Source: Paragorgia papillata | Lineage: Eukaryota > Cnidaria > Anthozoa > Scleralcyonacea > Coralliidae | Length of the DNA stretch: 64,000 nucleotides | NCBI GenBank assembly: GCA_035771165.1 | Contig: JAWNZC010000302.1 | Coordinates: forward strand, 1,572,001-1,636,000 | Reading direction: 5' to 3' | Shown: piece after piece, positions 52,476 to 62,133 of the stretch | Position numbering within the stretch: position 1 is the first letter of the stretch | How the letters are laid out: each line of letters opens with the position of its first letter | Notes under the pieces: generated by a model | What the model was told of the DNA's origin: nothing | The model's database searches: none | The model's input: the letters and a program-made list of their open reading frames with translations, nothing else | Program-made: the position numbers and the translations under genes

Positions 52476-52659
52476 GGATGGCAAATGAAGAAAACAAATC
52501 TACAACAGCTTTTCCTGTTACGGAACGACTTTTTGCTTCCCCAATGAAGTCCTGTCCAAGACCAGCAGTTCCAAATGTTGCGAAACTTGTTCCTCTTCCA
52601 TGACTATGGCATGCCATCACAACAATATCCCATCCATGATGGATATTTAGAATCTTTGC
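52476..52659 (-). CDS. Possible internal exon of the minus-strand cargo gene
   Basis: Bounded by TTTAAG| and |GTAAGT on the minus strand, 184 bp, phase 0 at the start and phase 1 at the end. It reads AKILNIHHGWDIVVMACHSH, then GRGTSFATFGTAGLGQDF, and ends VVDLFSSFAI. Splice sites and composition look genuine. The HG/CH motif could hint at a hydrolase, but I do not recognise a family. The phase does not match 49,098 directly, so an exon may be missing. Confidence 0.4.
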
Positions 52660-53568
52660 CTTAAATAAAAAATAAGATAATCAAATTAAGCACGTAATAG
52701 TAAAACAGGTACGGGGGAAGGTGTAGAAAACAATAAGTATTCATTTTTTGCTTCAAGCTGAAGCATGTCTGAGTAACATAGTACGTCTTCTGCTGTGTAC
52801 TCTTGGGTGTAAATTCTTGCCTAACTGTCTTTTTCAGTATTATTTTGGTCTAGTTAATGCCAGAAGTTTACTCATTTCAGGAGGGTCTATTCAAAAATAA
52901 GAAATGATAAACTGAAATCTTTGCAAACCCTTATCTTCCTAGCAAATAGCCATGTATTATTATTTCCCCACAAAACACTCTTGGCTAAACCCACTGACTT
53001 ATACCCATAATTCTGGTATTTAAGACAGGACTGCAGTTTCTGTCCAAAAAATGACTGAAAAAGATGGTAGATATTTGGGTGAATTTTCTCATCACCAGTA
53101 TTTTTTAGTTAACGCCAACAATCCAGTTAATCAAGTTATAAATCGTTTAAAAAAGGTCAGTTTTTACACCTATGACAGACTATAGACTATAGAAAGAAGG
53201 ATCAACAGACTTCCACAACCTAAATTCAGACTGTCACTTGACAGTAAATTGAAAATCAATTGAAAGACAAAATATCAGCAAGGTCAAGGGTCAAAATTTT
53301 CCATCATCAGATTTTCCCCATCTTTCTTCGTTTTTGTTTTTTTGCCATCAAAGACTGTCAACTTGCGTTAATGTTTATTAAACATCATTGTACTGTAGGC
53401 TATGTTCAGTGTACTTAATTCAAGTTTCAGTTGTTGTGGAAACTCATGAGTCTCTTGACTAAAGCGAATTTCCATTTATTTTTCCTGCCAAAAATTGAAG
53501 TTCAATCCCAATTGCCTTTATGAATAATCTCTTTATTATATGTATATACAGCTAGTATTTCAATAATT
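52660..53568. other. No supported gene
   Basis: AT-rich with small repeats only. A piece at 52,850-52,880 resembles the foldback family at 20,881. Confidence 0.35.
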
Positions 53569-54232
53569 AACTACCAATAATAGCCATGTCTATATTGAAG
53601 TTCTTGAAGGACATTGAAGACTTTTGGCATACAAATACTGTATTTGTACAGGGGGTGGACAAAAGTGGCCATCATTGAAAGTATGATTAATGTGGATTGT
53701 ATAACTTTATTAAAGTACAGAAAAATATGTAAAGTTATATATTTTTAGAATGCATGCATCAAGATCTGCTCAAATATGATATCAAATTCTAATTTTATCC
53801 ACTGATTTAAAAAATATGATTTTTGATCTTGTTCGACTTATTCCATTTGGTCTTCAAAATGATTAATGGTGTTCGACGTATACTATGAAAGTGTTATAAC
53901 AGCAAAATAGTTAGATATTTTGTTGCCATTTCACTTGATTTCACTACAGCTTCACAGCGTGACATGCTTTCAAAGTTAATGTATTTTTTAAACTAATAAC
54001 AAAATTAGAATTGGATATCATATTTGAGCAGATATTGATGCATGCATTCTAAAATATATCACTTTACATATTTTTCCTTTTCTCGAATAATACAGTAGTA
54101 GTTATTCCACATTAACCATAATTTTAATGATGGACACTTTTTTTTGTTCATGGCACCCCCTGCAATGTCACAAGTCTTCAATGTCCTTCAAGATCTTTGA
54201 TATACATGTAGGCATAGCTATTATTGGTAGTT
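53569..54232. mobile_element. Element of 664 bp with TIRs of about 230 bp
   Basis: AACTACCAATAATAGC at the left pairs with its inverse at 54,217-54,232. Pairing extends through TTCTTGAAGGACATTGAAGA and ATGCATGCATCAAGAT to about 53,800 and 54,005, with moderate divergence. The unique centre is about 200 bp. The target duplication is not clear. Confidence 0.8.
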
Positions 54233-54650
54233 CATTATGCAAATTTATCTGAATGCAAGACTGTGACTTGTCCATGATGCAATGCGGGCCTGTGGAAAAA
54301 GCAGCCTCATATAGCAATTGTCCGTCTGATGCCATACTAAATATTGTAATAAGTCTTTGAAGAACATACTAGTGAAATCTTTTTCTAAATTTCACTTGAA
54401 ACCATGCTACCTGATTGTTTGTTTGTTTTATGATTGGGTGAAATACTATAAGACCAATGAATAACACCAAGGACTACATGTATGTATCAAATAAAATTTG
54501 ATAGCCAGAAATTGTTTCATAAACAAGTGGATGTTTTCTCAACTCCCCACTGCAGAGGCTACTTTCCTGTTCAGCAAGGGCAACATGGAAGGCAAAAGGC
54601 TGAAAAGCACTGACATCTTCCTATCTGGGTTATAAACTGGATAGATGTGA

Positions 54651-54651
<1 letters not shown>

Positions 54652-54694
<43 letters not shown>
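54652..54694. repeat. (TAA)n microsatellite, 3' side of the R4-like LINE
   Basis: A run of TAA/AAT units of about 43 bp directly beside the 3' end of the minus-strand LINE. Confidence 0.95.
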
Positions 54695-54695
<1 letters not shown>

Positions 54696-55749
54696 GAAAC
54701 TTTATTAAATGTCTTTTTAGATAATATACAATTGTAAATCTCTTCTTATTTAAGGTAATTTACAATCGGCTACTTGAATCAACACTAACAATATATAACT
54801 AATAACTATATATAACAACATAAAACAAATATACAGTACAATAATTTTAAAAAGTTAGCAGTTCAGGATTTGTCCATTCCTTGTTTCGGCAACAGAATAT
54901 GTAATAGGTGGTTCTGATTGCGATCGTCGTCATTCTATTAATACAATATTTTTGGTGAGTCTTGTCAAGGCTAAGATCATTCAGCATTTCTATGAATGTA
55001 GAACATTCTGCTGCAAAGACACCAAGGCAGCTAACCGATAGGTTTACAAATTTAACTGATCTGAATTGTTCACTTTGACTTTGTTCCCTTATTAATTCTG
55101 AATATTTGGATTTTTTACGATCGACGTTGTTTTGAAGATTTGACTCAAAACCAGCAGTCAGTTCAACAATGTAGAGGCATCCAGTACTTGGAGTTGATAG
55201 GAGCAAGTCTGGACGGTATGTGTCACCAGTTATTATGGATGGACTTTTATAACCTGGAAGATCAACATAAAGACTTGAACCACTTACGGTCTGTAGGGTC
55301 GTTGCGAGAAAGTTCAAGATAGAGTCGTGTCTCCATGTAAATCGTTCCAGGTACGACTGGCTACCTGCCACTACGTGAAGAAGAGTTTCTGGAGCCAGAC
55401 AAAGAGAACAATCTGAAGTTGGTGATACACCCCATCTTGCAAGGTTTTTGCGCGTGGGAAGAGAGTTATTCATATATCGTATTGTAAAATTAAAAATATT
55501 TTTCGGGAGGTTGGACTGAGACGCACACCATATTTTCGTAAGCTGGGGAAAGGAGAACTTAGTAATATTGGAGAAAAAGGATCCCTGACAGGTTAAATGG
55601 TTATGAAGTCTATCTTCTTGTCCAGAGCGAAAGTCCTTAAGAACTTGCTTGGTGGAGTTATAGACATCATACATTATATTTGTGCTGTTACTAGTTGACT
55701 TCCAGAGTTCATTGATTGCTTGGTTTGGAGATGTTTTAAGAGCTGTACG
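54695..55749 (-). mobile_element. R4/Dong-like LINE, 5'-truncated, inserted between TAA repeats
   Basis: The minus-strand frame is open from 55,749 (RTALKTSPNQAINELWKS) to the stop at 54,847. It carries a modified zinc knuckle (CSLCLAPETLLHVVAG) and then a restriction-like endonuclease signature (YRPDLLLSTPSTGCLYIVEL, then KKSKYSELI). The RT is missing. Dong/R4-type elements are known to target TAA repeats, and both ends here abut (TAA)n. Confidence 0.85.
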
Positions 55750-55750
55750 G

Positions 55751-55806
<56 letters not shown>
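55750..55806. repeat. (TAA)n microsatellite, 5' side of the R4-like LINE
   Basis: About 55 bp of ATA/TAA units next to the truncated 5' end. A poly-Leu frame across it is an artefact. Confidence 0.95.
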
Positions 55807-55807
<1 letters not shown>

Positions 55808-56366
55808 GTGCAGAACTGGTGAGTAAAACATGAAAAACAACAGGAGAGTGGAAAAGGAAGAGAATAGCCTCTGCCAGATAAATGTGCAGTTCTCTGGCAT
55901 GATTTTCGGTTCTCAGATTTATGCTAGATAACGGTGAAAAAGACTTCCTTCTTCCCTTCACTCTTTCCATTGTCCCCTTTGCACCTTCTCCCCCCGTGTG
56001 CCTTCAACTCTTGTTTTTCCCTTCTTGTTTTTCCCTCACTGAACAGCAAAAAAGGTTCTGTCTAAAATTGCTTGTCTAATTCGATAAAAGCAACATATTC
56101 GTACGATATCATCTTTATAATTTGTGTTTAAACTGTTTTCAAATAAATTCTGTGCTAATTTTTTTCCTATATAAAATGCCAGCAACGAGAAATCTACTAG
56201 CTACTATTATGCTCTATTATGCTACTATTAGCTCTATTATGCATGAAGTTATAGGCTATATATACCAGTAATAACACAAATAACTATTGCAGAAAAATAA
56301 AGGTTACAAAGAAACTAAGCAGAACAGCAGTATTCAATAATGCTCCTTAAATAATTAAATTGTTCA
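55807..56366. other. No gene recognised
   Basis: AT-rich 3' flank of the zinc-ribbon gene. A near-tandem CTACTATTA/CTCTATTATG motif lies at about 56,203-56,240. Confidence 0.35.
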
Positions 56367-56733
56367 TCATACCCTTTTCTTTAGCATGTTAAACTGCTTT
56401 GTAGGGTTCGTTTTCCCCATTTTAGAAATTTGGTCCTCGATATCTTCAGGTTCTTTCCTCACGATTACCTCGCCACAAGTACGACATCTTTTTGCTGCTG
56501 GACCGTTTTCGCCATTACACGCGATACATCGTTTCAGTCGGCCAGATGTCTGTAGTCGAAGAAGAAATTTTAAGCCAGCATACTGGCATCTGCATAATAT
56601 GCAAATTACATTATTTTGACAAGCCTTACACGAGTTTGAATCAAATAGAAAGGACGCAATTTGTAAGTTTATGTACCTTCCTCGTCAATCCTGGAAGTGT
56701 TTCGAGAGTGTTCAACGCTCCTTCAAAAGACAT
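56367..56733 (-). CDS. Small zinc-ribbon protein, two exons, 90 aa
   Basis: The minus-strand ATG at 56,733-56,731 opens exon 1 (to 56,677, MSFEGALNTLETLPGLTRK, donor GTACAT). Exon 2 (56,582-56,367) joins in phase 0 and ends at TGA. The product has a four-Cys zinc ribbon CIACNGENG then CRTCGE (CxxC-x9-CxxC) at residues about 36-52, followed by a charged tail ending NMLKKRV. The ribbon resembles small nuclear zinc-ribbon proteins in general; the function is unknown. It starts 95 bp from the inner inverted repeat and diverges from the gene at 57,025, so the repeat probably contains a shared promoter. Confidence 0.55.
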
Positions 56734-56823
56734 TTCAATGATTTTATTTAGCAAAGCTGAAGAAACCCGAAGCGTGTGAGCGCTAAAACATGAGAAGCGC
56801 TGAGCCGCGGTCCTGTGAATCTT

Positions 56824-56936
56824 TGCATGGTCCTGGGTACTAAGATAATAAAACCCCTGGAATTACCCATTATTGGTAATTCCAGAGCATTTGACATATT
56901 CCTATTATTGGTAATCTAAGAGTGAGGATGTGTTGC
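56824..56936 (-). promoter_or_regulatory. Right copy of the 113-bp inner inverted repeat, in a divergent promoter
   Basis: Inverse of 31,771-31,883 with one mismatch. It lies between two divergent starts (56,733 minus and 57,025 plus). It carries the palindrome GGAATTACC/GGTAATTCC and two TATTATTGGTAAT phrases. Confidence 0.6.
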
Positions 56937-57024
56937 AACCGGACATTTGGTCTTATGAATCAGCGCATGCGCAATTGTCGAATAGTTATCCGCGCGAGGT
57001 TGGAAACGAGTAAGCTATGACAAA

Positions 57025-57907
57025 ATGGCGTCGAGAGGAAAACGCGCTCGTCCCTGCGAAGGGTTTTATCGAACGATAGAAGACGGAGTTAACTTCAAAT
57101 ATGAAAAGTTTCCTCGCAAATGTTCAAAGGTAGACAAGGAGATGTATGAAATTGAGGTAAGGGTGTTTTGTTAGATACATGCGTTGTGAACTCGTAATTT
57201 ATATTTTGTCGAATGTTTATATAATTTTCTCGCACTCATTTGTTCGTCTTGTTTACGCTCTGTCAGTTAATCAGTCTTTCTTTAATCACAGGTAGTAGAC
57301 CGTGATAAAGTCAACAATAAAGTCAAGGTTCACTACGTTGGATACCCGGACCACAGAATAAGGATTAACGGACGTTGACGACGAGTGGAGAGACTGATGA
57401 ATTGACGAGCAACGAAAATTTAGGTCGTGTTCGACCACGATTTTCAACAAGCGAAGTTTCTATGGAGGATATGGGATCTTCAGTTTTTGATCGGCTGTCA
57501 AGGAAAATAAAACATGCACTGTTTTCCTCGAAAAGAGAATCGCCTGAAGTTCGAATAGAGGAAACAATCGACAAAGATATATACGATGCCTATTTAGGAA
57601 ACCTTGGTGTGGTAAAGAAAAGCAAGGGACGAAATGTACATTGCATCAACACTGTTGGATCCTGATTTATGTAGTCTTCTTGGGAAAAGATGGTTTGAGA
57701 AGGATTCTGAATAAGAATGGAGACTTTTCATACGTGGTAAGAGGAACGATACAGTTTTGGTTTCACGAAAAGGCTGCAATCAAGGAGTATGTGGATATTG
57801 GGAACCATCTTTTCGAAAATCACATCAAGAATGACTTGCTAGTGATATTTACATTTGTGAGGGGGGATGGTGTGAAGGGCGAATATTCTACTAACTCGTG
57901 GAAATAA
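57025..57907 (+). pseudogene. Damaged gene with chromo/Tudor-knot-like N-terminal region
   Basis: Exon 1 (57,025-57,156) starts MASRGKRARPCEGFYRTIED and ends at GTAAGG. Exon 2 starts at 57,292 in phase 0 with VVDRDKVNNKVKVHYVGYPD, like the KVHYVGW..DEW pattern of chromo-barrel/Tudor-knot domains. DEWR then appears in another frame, followed by TDELTSNENLGRVRPRF in a third. Later frames hold NLGVVKKSKGRNVHCIN and GDFSYVVRGTIQFWFHEKAA up to a stop at 57,905-57,907. Two or three frame changes without splice sites suggest a pseudogene, or errors in the sequence. I infer a nucleic-acid or chromatin-binding ancestor. Confidence 0.5.
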
Positions 57908-57949
57908 AACTATACATACTTATGTTGACACATTTTTAAGGTGAACTTA

Positions 57950-58421
57950 GGCTGTTCATATGAGGTGGGCTAGCCCACTTACCTGGCTGATTTTATGTCA
58001 TGAAAATCTTTCTTTGACTACAAAAAGGAATTATAATAACTCGAGTGCTATACTTAAAGAAAACAAACCCAATTTTGCTTCGTTATTTGATTTTGCATTT
58101 CTCTAATAGTCGTAATAAGATTTTACTGTGCCAATTCTAGCTTCAATCAAATGAGAAACCCCCAAAACAACAGACTTGTAAATTGTGTGACATTCTCAAT
58201 GTAATTATGGATTCCTTAGGCTAGATGCCCAATGATGCATGGCCACTACTTTGGGCACTGGTCTGAATGCAGTGCCCAAAGCGAGCACAGTGGAACAGTG
58301 CCCAAGCATGGGTACTACCAGTACATCTTTAGGTAGTGCCTGTACATGGGTACCATTTTATTGTGCTCGCTTTGGGCAATGCATTCAGATTAGTGCTGAG
58401 GCACCTCATATGAACAGAGCC
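57950..58421. mobile_element. 472-bp MITE with TTA target duplication
   Basis: Terminal repeats GGCTGTTCATATGAGGTG and its near inverse, flanked by TTA at 57,947-57,949 and 58,422-58,424. An inner inverted pair (GTGCCCAAAGCGAGCAC at about 58,261 and its inverse near 58,364) suggests a nested copy. Confidence 0.82.
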
Positions 58422-58537
58422 TTAGTAACACATAATATTTGAATAGACTAATTGTAAAATGGTTCAGACTAGCTTGCAATTAAACTGGTAATCCATAATT
58501 GAACTGCAGTGTCATAATTATTACTTGTGATTTTTTT

Positions 58538-58612
58538 AATAAGATGTAGGTAATTGGACAAACACTAATGGGTTATATAATGTAGATGAATATAAATTTG
58601 CATAGTATGCAA
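58538..58612 (+). repeat. Dispersed 75-bp repeat, second copy at 46,440-46,515
   Basis: AATTGGACAAACACT, TATATAATGTAGATGAAT and neighbours are shared with 46,440-46,515. The last codons of the minus-strand gene at 58,565 lie inside this repeat. Confidence 0.8.
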
Positions 58613-59342
58613 AGTAGATTTATCAAGTTTATTAGTCAGTTGGTCTACTGTGTTTTCTAGTTTACTTGATTTACACTTTACTTGCTCTAATTGTTCTTCA
58701 AGTTTCTGTTTTTCACCTCTTAATTGATTATTTTCACCTTTTAATAGCACAGAATTAAGTTCACTATAATATACTTTAATGCTCCAGGTAGAATACCTTC
58801 CATTGGCCCACTTGGCTATCAAGGCTTTAACACTTTTACCACCAGCCTTTTTAGCTTTCTTCAAAGCCTTTTCCATTCTCCATACCTTGCATCTAAACTC
58901 ATGCAAAAGTCTTGGGGTAATTATTACATCTTTAACTCCACAGTGGTCAAAAACCTGGTTTGCCAGAATTTTCAGTAAATCCTTATTGACATAATCTTCA
59001 GGTGCATCTTCATCTTTTTTAAAGATGGATTTGAACAGGTCACAAAACAGTTGGCTAATAGTAATAAGAAATTATAAAATGTGAGAAAACAGCAAATTCA
59101 AATAAAAGAAAAATATGAATTTCTGAACCCCTGATGGTGAAAAAACCCACGCCCTTCCAAATGCCAGAGAAGACTAACTTCTAACCAAGCTACAACGTTT
59201 AGCTTTATAGCTATATATAATAAAGATGAAAACTAAAAATTAAAAAAAACTAAATTAAAAAATTAAAAAAACTAAAAAATTAAACTTATTAAGGTAAGCA
59301 TTGAGCTCTGTTTTCATGGACTTCGAGAGCATTATCAAAGTC

Positions 59343-59409
<67 letters not shown>

Positions 59410-59677
59410 GTACCGTATATGTATAATGTATATATGTACACACTTCTGTGTGAGCGACCGATTTAACTTAGAGAAGTTTAAACTAAAGTACTTACTTGTT
59501 TATGCTGATATTTAAATGAGGGTATGTCTTCCAGTCATTGCCATTCGAACTATTCTCGCGTTCACTTCTTTCATTATTAAACTCTTCGTCGTTTGTAGCG
59601 TCAGTAAATGGTTGCATATAAACGAGAAGAAACGTGAGCCAAACCCACGTCGAGATGAAGGCTTTCGATGAAGACAT
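58565..59677 (-). CDS. Two-exon gene: signal-like N-terminus, basic region, coiled coil
   Basis: Exon 1 (59,677-59,496) starts MSSSKAFISTWVWLTFLLVY, a hydrophobic signal-peptide-like segment, followed by an acidic linker (NDEEFNNERSERENSS). The donor GTAAGT leaves phase 2 and joins exon 2 (59,054-58,565) in frame. Exon 2 has CDLFKSIFKKDEDAPEDYV, a Lys-rich stretch (KALKKAKKAGGKSVKA), then a heptad coiled coil (LRGEKQKLEEQLEQVKCK, LENTVDQLTNKLDK). Total about 223 aa. The last residues (MQIYIHLHYITH) come from a dispersed repeat. No family recognised. It is the outermost gene on the right of the large TIR unit and reads inwards. Confidence 0.6.
59347..59403. repeat. (TA)n microsatellite
   Basis: About 57 bp of TA inside the intron of the coiled-coil gene. 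Confidence 0.96.
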
Positions 59678-60198
59678 CGCTTTGTAAAACCGACGAGTCC
59701 GATACGAATATTAATCCAAAATTTCTAATTTTGGCACCGTAGTCTTCACCAGGACCCAAGCTTTCAGAATCTGTGCGAACATTTGCATATTGCGCATGGC
59801 TAAATCCTTAAAATCCACTGAAAAGACCAGTCACTGGCTCAGGACATAACAATTAATAGTAGTAGTTAACACAGCTCGCGCTACTCAACCCCCAAAGTCC
59901 GATAGAAGTTTACGCATTTATGGTTAGTGAATGAAAGAACCTAAAAGCGCAAGATCTAAGCTACCCGAAGTCGTGCGAACATTTCAGAAAAGTACAATTT
60001 TATGCAGTAAAAGGCTGCTTTTTTTGCTAAAATCACTGATATTTTAGGCCACTTTGCGTTGTCTGACACCACAGGGGGCTGATACCTGATATTTGCCCAA
60101 CGCATCGCCATTGGTCAATACTCCTTCACGTGACGGTTGTTTCACTCCCCTCCTTTTCTCTTCCCTCCTTTCTCCCCCTCGTAAACGTTCGGGCCTCT
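59678..60198. promoter_or_regulatory. Upstream region of the coiled-coil gene and right subterminal region
   Basis: No frame is supported. A pyrimidine-rich segment (CCTCCTTTTCTCTTCCCTCC) at about 60,150-60,178 matches, inverted, a purine-rich stretch at about 30,155-30,180. Confidence 0.35.
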
Positions 60199-60573
60199 GG
60201 TTTCCTTCGGCGCCGTAACCCGCGCCTGCGATACGCTAAGTACTATTTAAAACACGTTCTGCGAGTGTTTTGAATGGCTTAAAAAAATGATGGTTAAAAA
60301 ACGATCACCATTTGGTAAGTTCGTTGACGTAGTAATTTTGAAAAATAACGTTGTCTAAGGCGAGAAAACCAAAGCTAAAGTTTATGTAAATCAGGAGAAA
60401 ATTTTATCACATATAAAACCACGATACGGTTATGATTTTTCTTTGTGTTTTCCTCATGAATTATTAATGAGTTTTTTAATGATATATACAGCATTATTCA
60501 AAATGGCTGAAAATAAATGAAGGAACTCCGAACAAAGAAGAAGAAACACAGGTCAGTCTGGCGTGCTCCCTTG
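60199..60573 (-). repeat. Right outer terminal inverted repeat, interrupted
   Basis: Inverse of the left repeat in two blocks, 60,199-60,236 and 60,477-60,573, separated by a 237-bp insertion. Confidence 0.85.
60240..60476. mobile_element. 237-bp insertion in the right terminal repeat
   Basis: Absent from the left repeat. Flanked by TAA on both sides (60,237-60,239 and 60,477-60,479), so it inserted with a 3-bp target duplication. Its own ends are not clearly inverted. Confidence 0.65.
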
Positions 60574-60862
60574 AGCTAACACATTAACACAAAAACGATG
60601 TACAAGAACACGCTTTTCCTTCCCGGCATAGCATGTTAGTAATTTCACATTAATCCGACGCATATTTGTTTTTATAATTAATCACGTGACACTTTACTGC
60701 ACAAAGTTAGTATTTAATAAAATCAGTAAAACATATTTACACAACATTAACTAAGAACCGTTCCCAGAATACGTCGCTTTTGAATGAAAAATGACGCTTT
60801 ATTTGCACTGCCTGCGCTGATCGCGCAGAGAGGACTGGACCCAGACATTAACACACCTGAGC

Positions 60863-61000
60863 GTGCCCGTATATGTAACGTGCCCGTATATGTAACATGC
60901 CCGTATATGTAACATGCCCGTATATGTAACGTGCCCGTATATGTAACGTGCCCGTATATGTAACGTGGCCGTATATGTAACGTGGCCGTATATGTAACGT
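60863..61000 (+). repeat. 17-bp minisatellite, 8 copies
   Basis: Unit GTGCCCGTATATGTAAC with variants ATGCCCG and GTGGCCG, lying about 290 bp outside the large TIR unit. Confidence 0.95.
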
Positions 61001-61090
61001 CACGTTACCACCCCTGCTCTATTTTTGAGGAAGCGATGTTCGACCGCGTGAGCATAACAAAATGGCGACCTTCGGCAAACTTTCGTTACT

Positions 61091-61720
61091 TTACGTAACA
61101 TGTTCGTGTTCACGTGATTGCCACAAACAAACTAAATCAGAACATTTTCGATAGCAATACGTCTTCGGACTACGTCCGAGACGCGAAAAGGTAAGCTTAA
61201 GTTTTTCATATTTTCTCGACCACGGAAAATAAATTTTTGAATGAAAGTTTCTCTTTTGTTTCATCTTGAGAGATATCAATTTTATTACGTTGAGGGTTTT
61301 TGCTGTGTTTTGCTGAAGACGCCAATCTTTTAGACGTGGTATATATATGTTTTCCATATTTTCTTGACCACTGTTATCTATTTTTGAATGAAAATTTGCC
61401 GTTTGATTAATCAAAACAGTCAATTTATACCACCTTATATTTGTTTTCTCTTCAATTCTGGGATTCAATCTCTTAAATAGATTCGCTAATTTGTTTTCTA
61501 TGGTGTTTTTCGACGTGTTTTCTAGTGTTTTTGACTTTGACGTGTAACTATAACGTGTCAATTTTCTTTGCTGTTTTTTCATATTTTTGACGGAAACCTT
61601 GACTGTTACTTTTCCATGGAAATCTGATTGTATTGCTTTGGTTTTAGTTCTATTATAGCGCCAATTTATATTAACTAGATAAATTGGGATTAATGAGAAG
61701 CTACATCTTAATACTCTCAC
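61091..61720 (-). CDS. Unsupported 209-codon open frame
   Basis: Open on the minus strand, rich in Lys, Asn and Ser. Two stretches look alike (NFHSKIDNSGQENMENI and NFHSKIYFPWSRKYEKL), reflecting a repeat of about 110 bp in the DNA near 61,210-61,400. No domain is recognised. It could be chance coding in AT-rich repeat sequence. Confidence 0.2.
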   Translation of the reverse strand: MRVLRCSFSLIPIYLVNINWRYNRTKTKAIQSDFHGKVTVKVSVKNMKKQQRKLTRYSYTSKSKTLENTSKNTIENKLANLFKRLNPRIEEKTNIRWYKLTVLINQTANFHSKIDNSGQENMENIYIPRLKDWRLQQNTAKTLNVIKLISLKMKQKRNFHSKIYFPWSRKYEKLKLTFSRLGRSPKTYCYRKCSDLVCLWQSREHEHVT

Positions 61721-62007
61721 GCAATAGCGCAGTTATGACATTTTCTGCGTTATGTCACTTTGGCAAAAACAAGGTATTAAAAAAGAAGCGCGTGCATTAG
61801 TAAACCGGACATCCCAAGCTTATAAGCGCTAAAAACAAGATAGCTCACTCTGGTTTTGATCGCTTTCGTCAAAACATCTAGTCGAAGTTACCCCACCACA
61901 CCGCACCCTTTGAGAATAAATACGGAACATTTAGAGTTGTTGTTAAAGAACTTCAATTTGTAATATAGTTTACGGTTGAAATATCATAGGTAAAGAACAA
62001 ACCCAAA

Positions 62008-62011
<4 letters not shown>

Positions 62012-62055
<44 letters not shown>

Positions 62056-62096
62056 TGAGTTATGGTTCACGAAATGTTAGAGAGTGCTCAATACCA

Positions 62097-62130
<34 letters not shown>
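62012..62130. repeat. Two (TA)n runs around a Penelope-like terminus
   Basis: (TA)n at about 62,012-62,053 and 62,098-62,130. Between them lies ACGAAATGTTAGAGAGTGCT, also found at 36,282. Confidence 0.9.

Positions 62131-62133
<3 letters not shown>

Larger units (their letters stand above)
29989..60573. mobile_element. Putative 30.6-kb cargo-carrying TIR transposon with KDZ-type transposase
   Basis: The ends are inverted copies: 29,989-30,085 matches the inverse of 60,477-60,573 (97 bp, 3 mismatches), and 30,086-30,123 matches the inverse of 60,199-60,236 (38 bp, perfect). A 237-bp insertion splits the right arm. Both outer ends read CAAGGGAGCACGCCAGACTG. The 7-bp repeat AGCTAAC flanks both (29,982-29,988 and 60,574-60,580). 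Inside are a KDZ/Zisupton-like transposase gene and at least four other gene models, with later insertions. KDZ/Zisupton elements are reported to make 8-bp target duplications, so 7 bp is slightly off. An alternative is that the transposase belongs to a smaller element nested within an unrelated inverted duplication. Confidence 0.6.
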
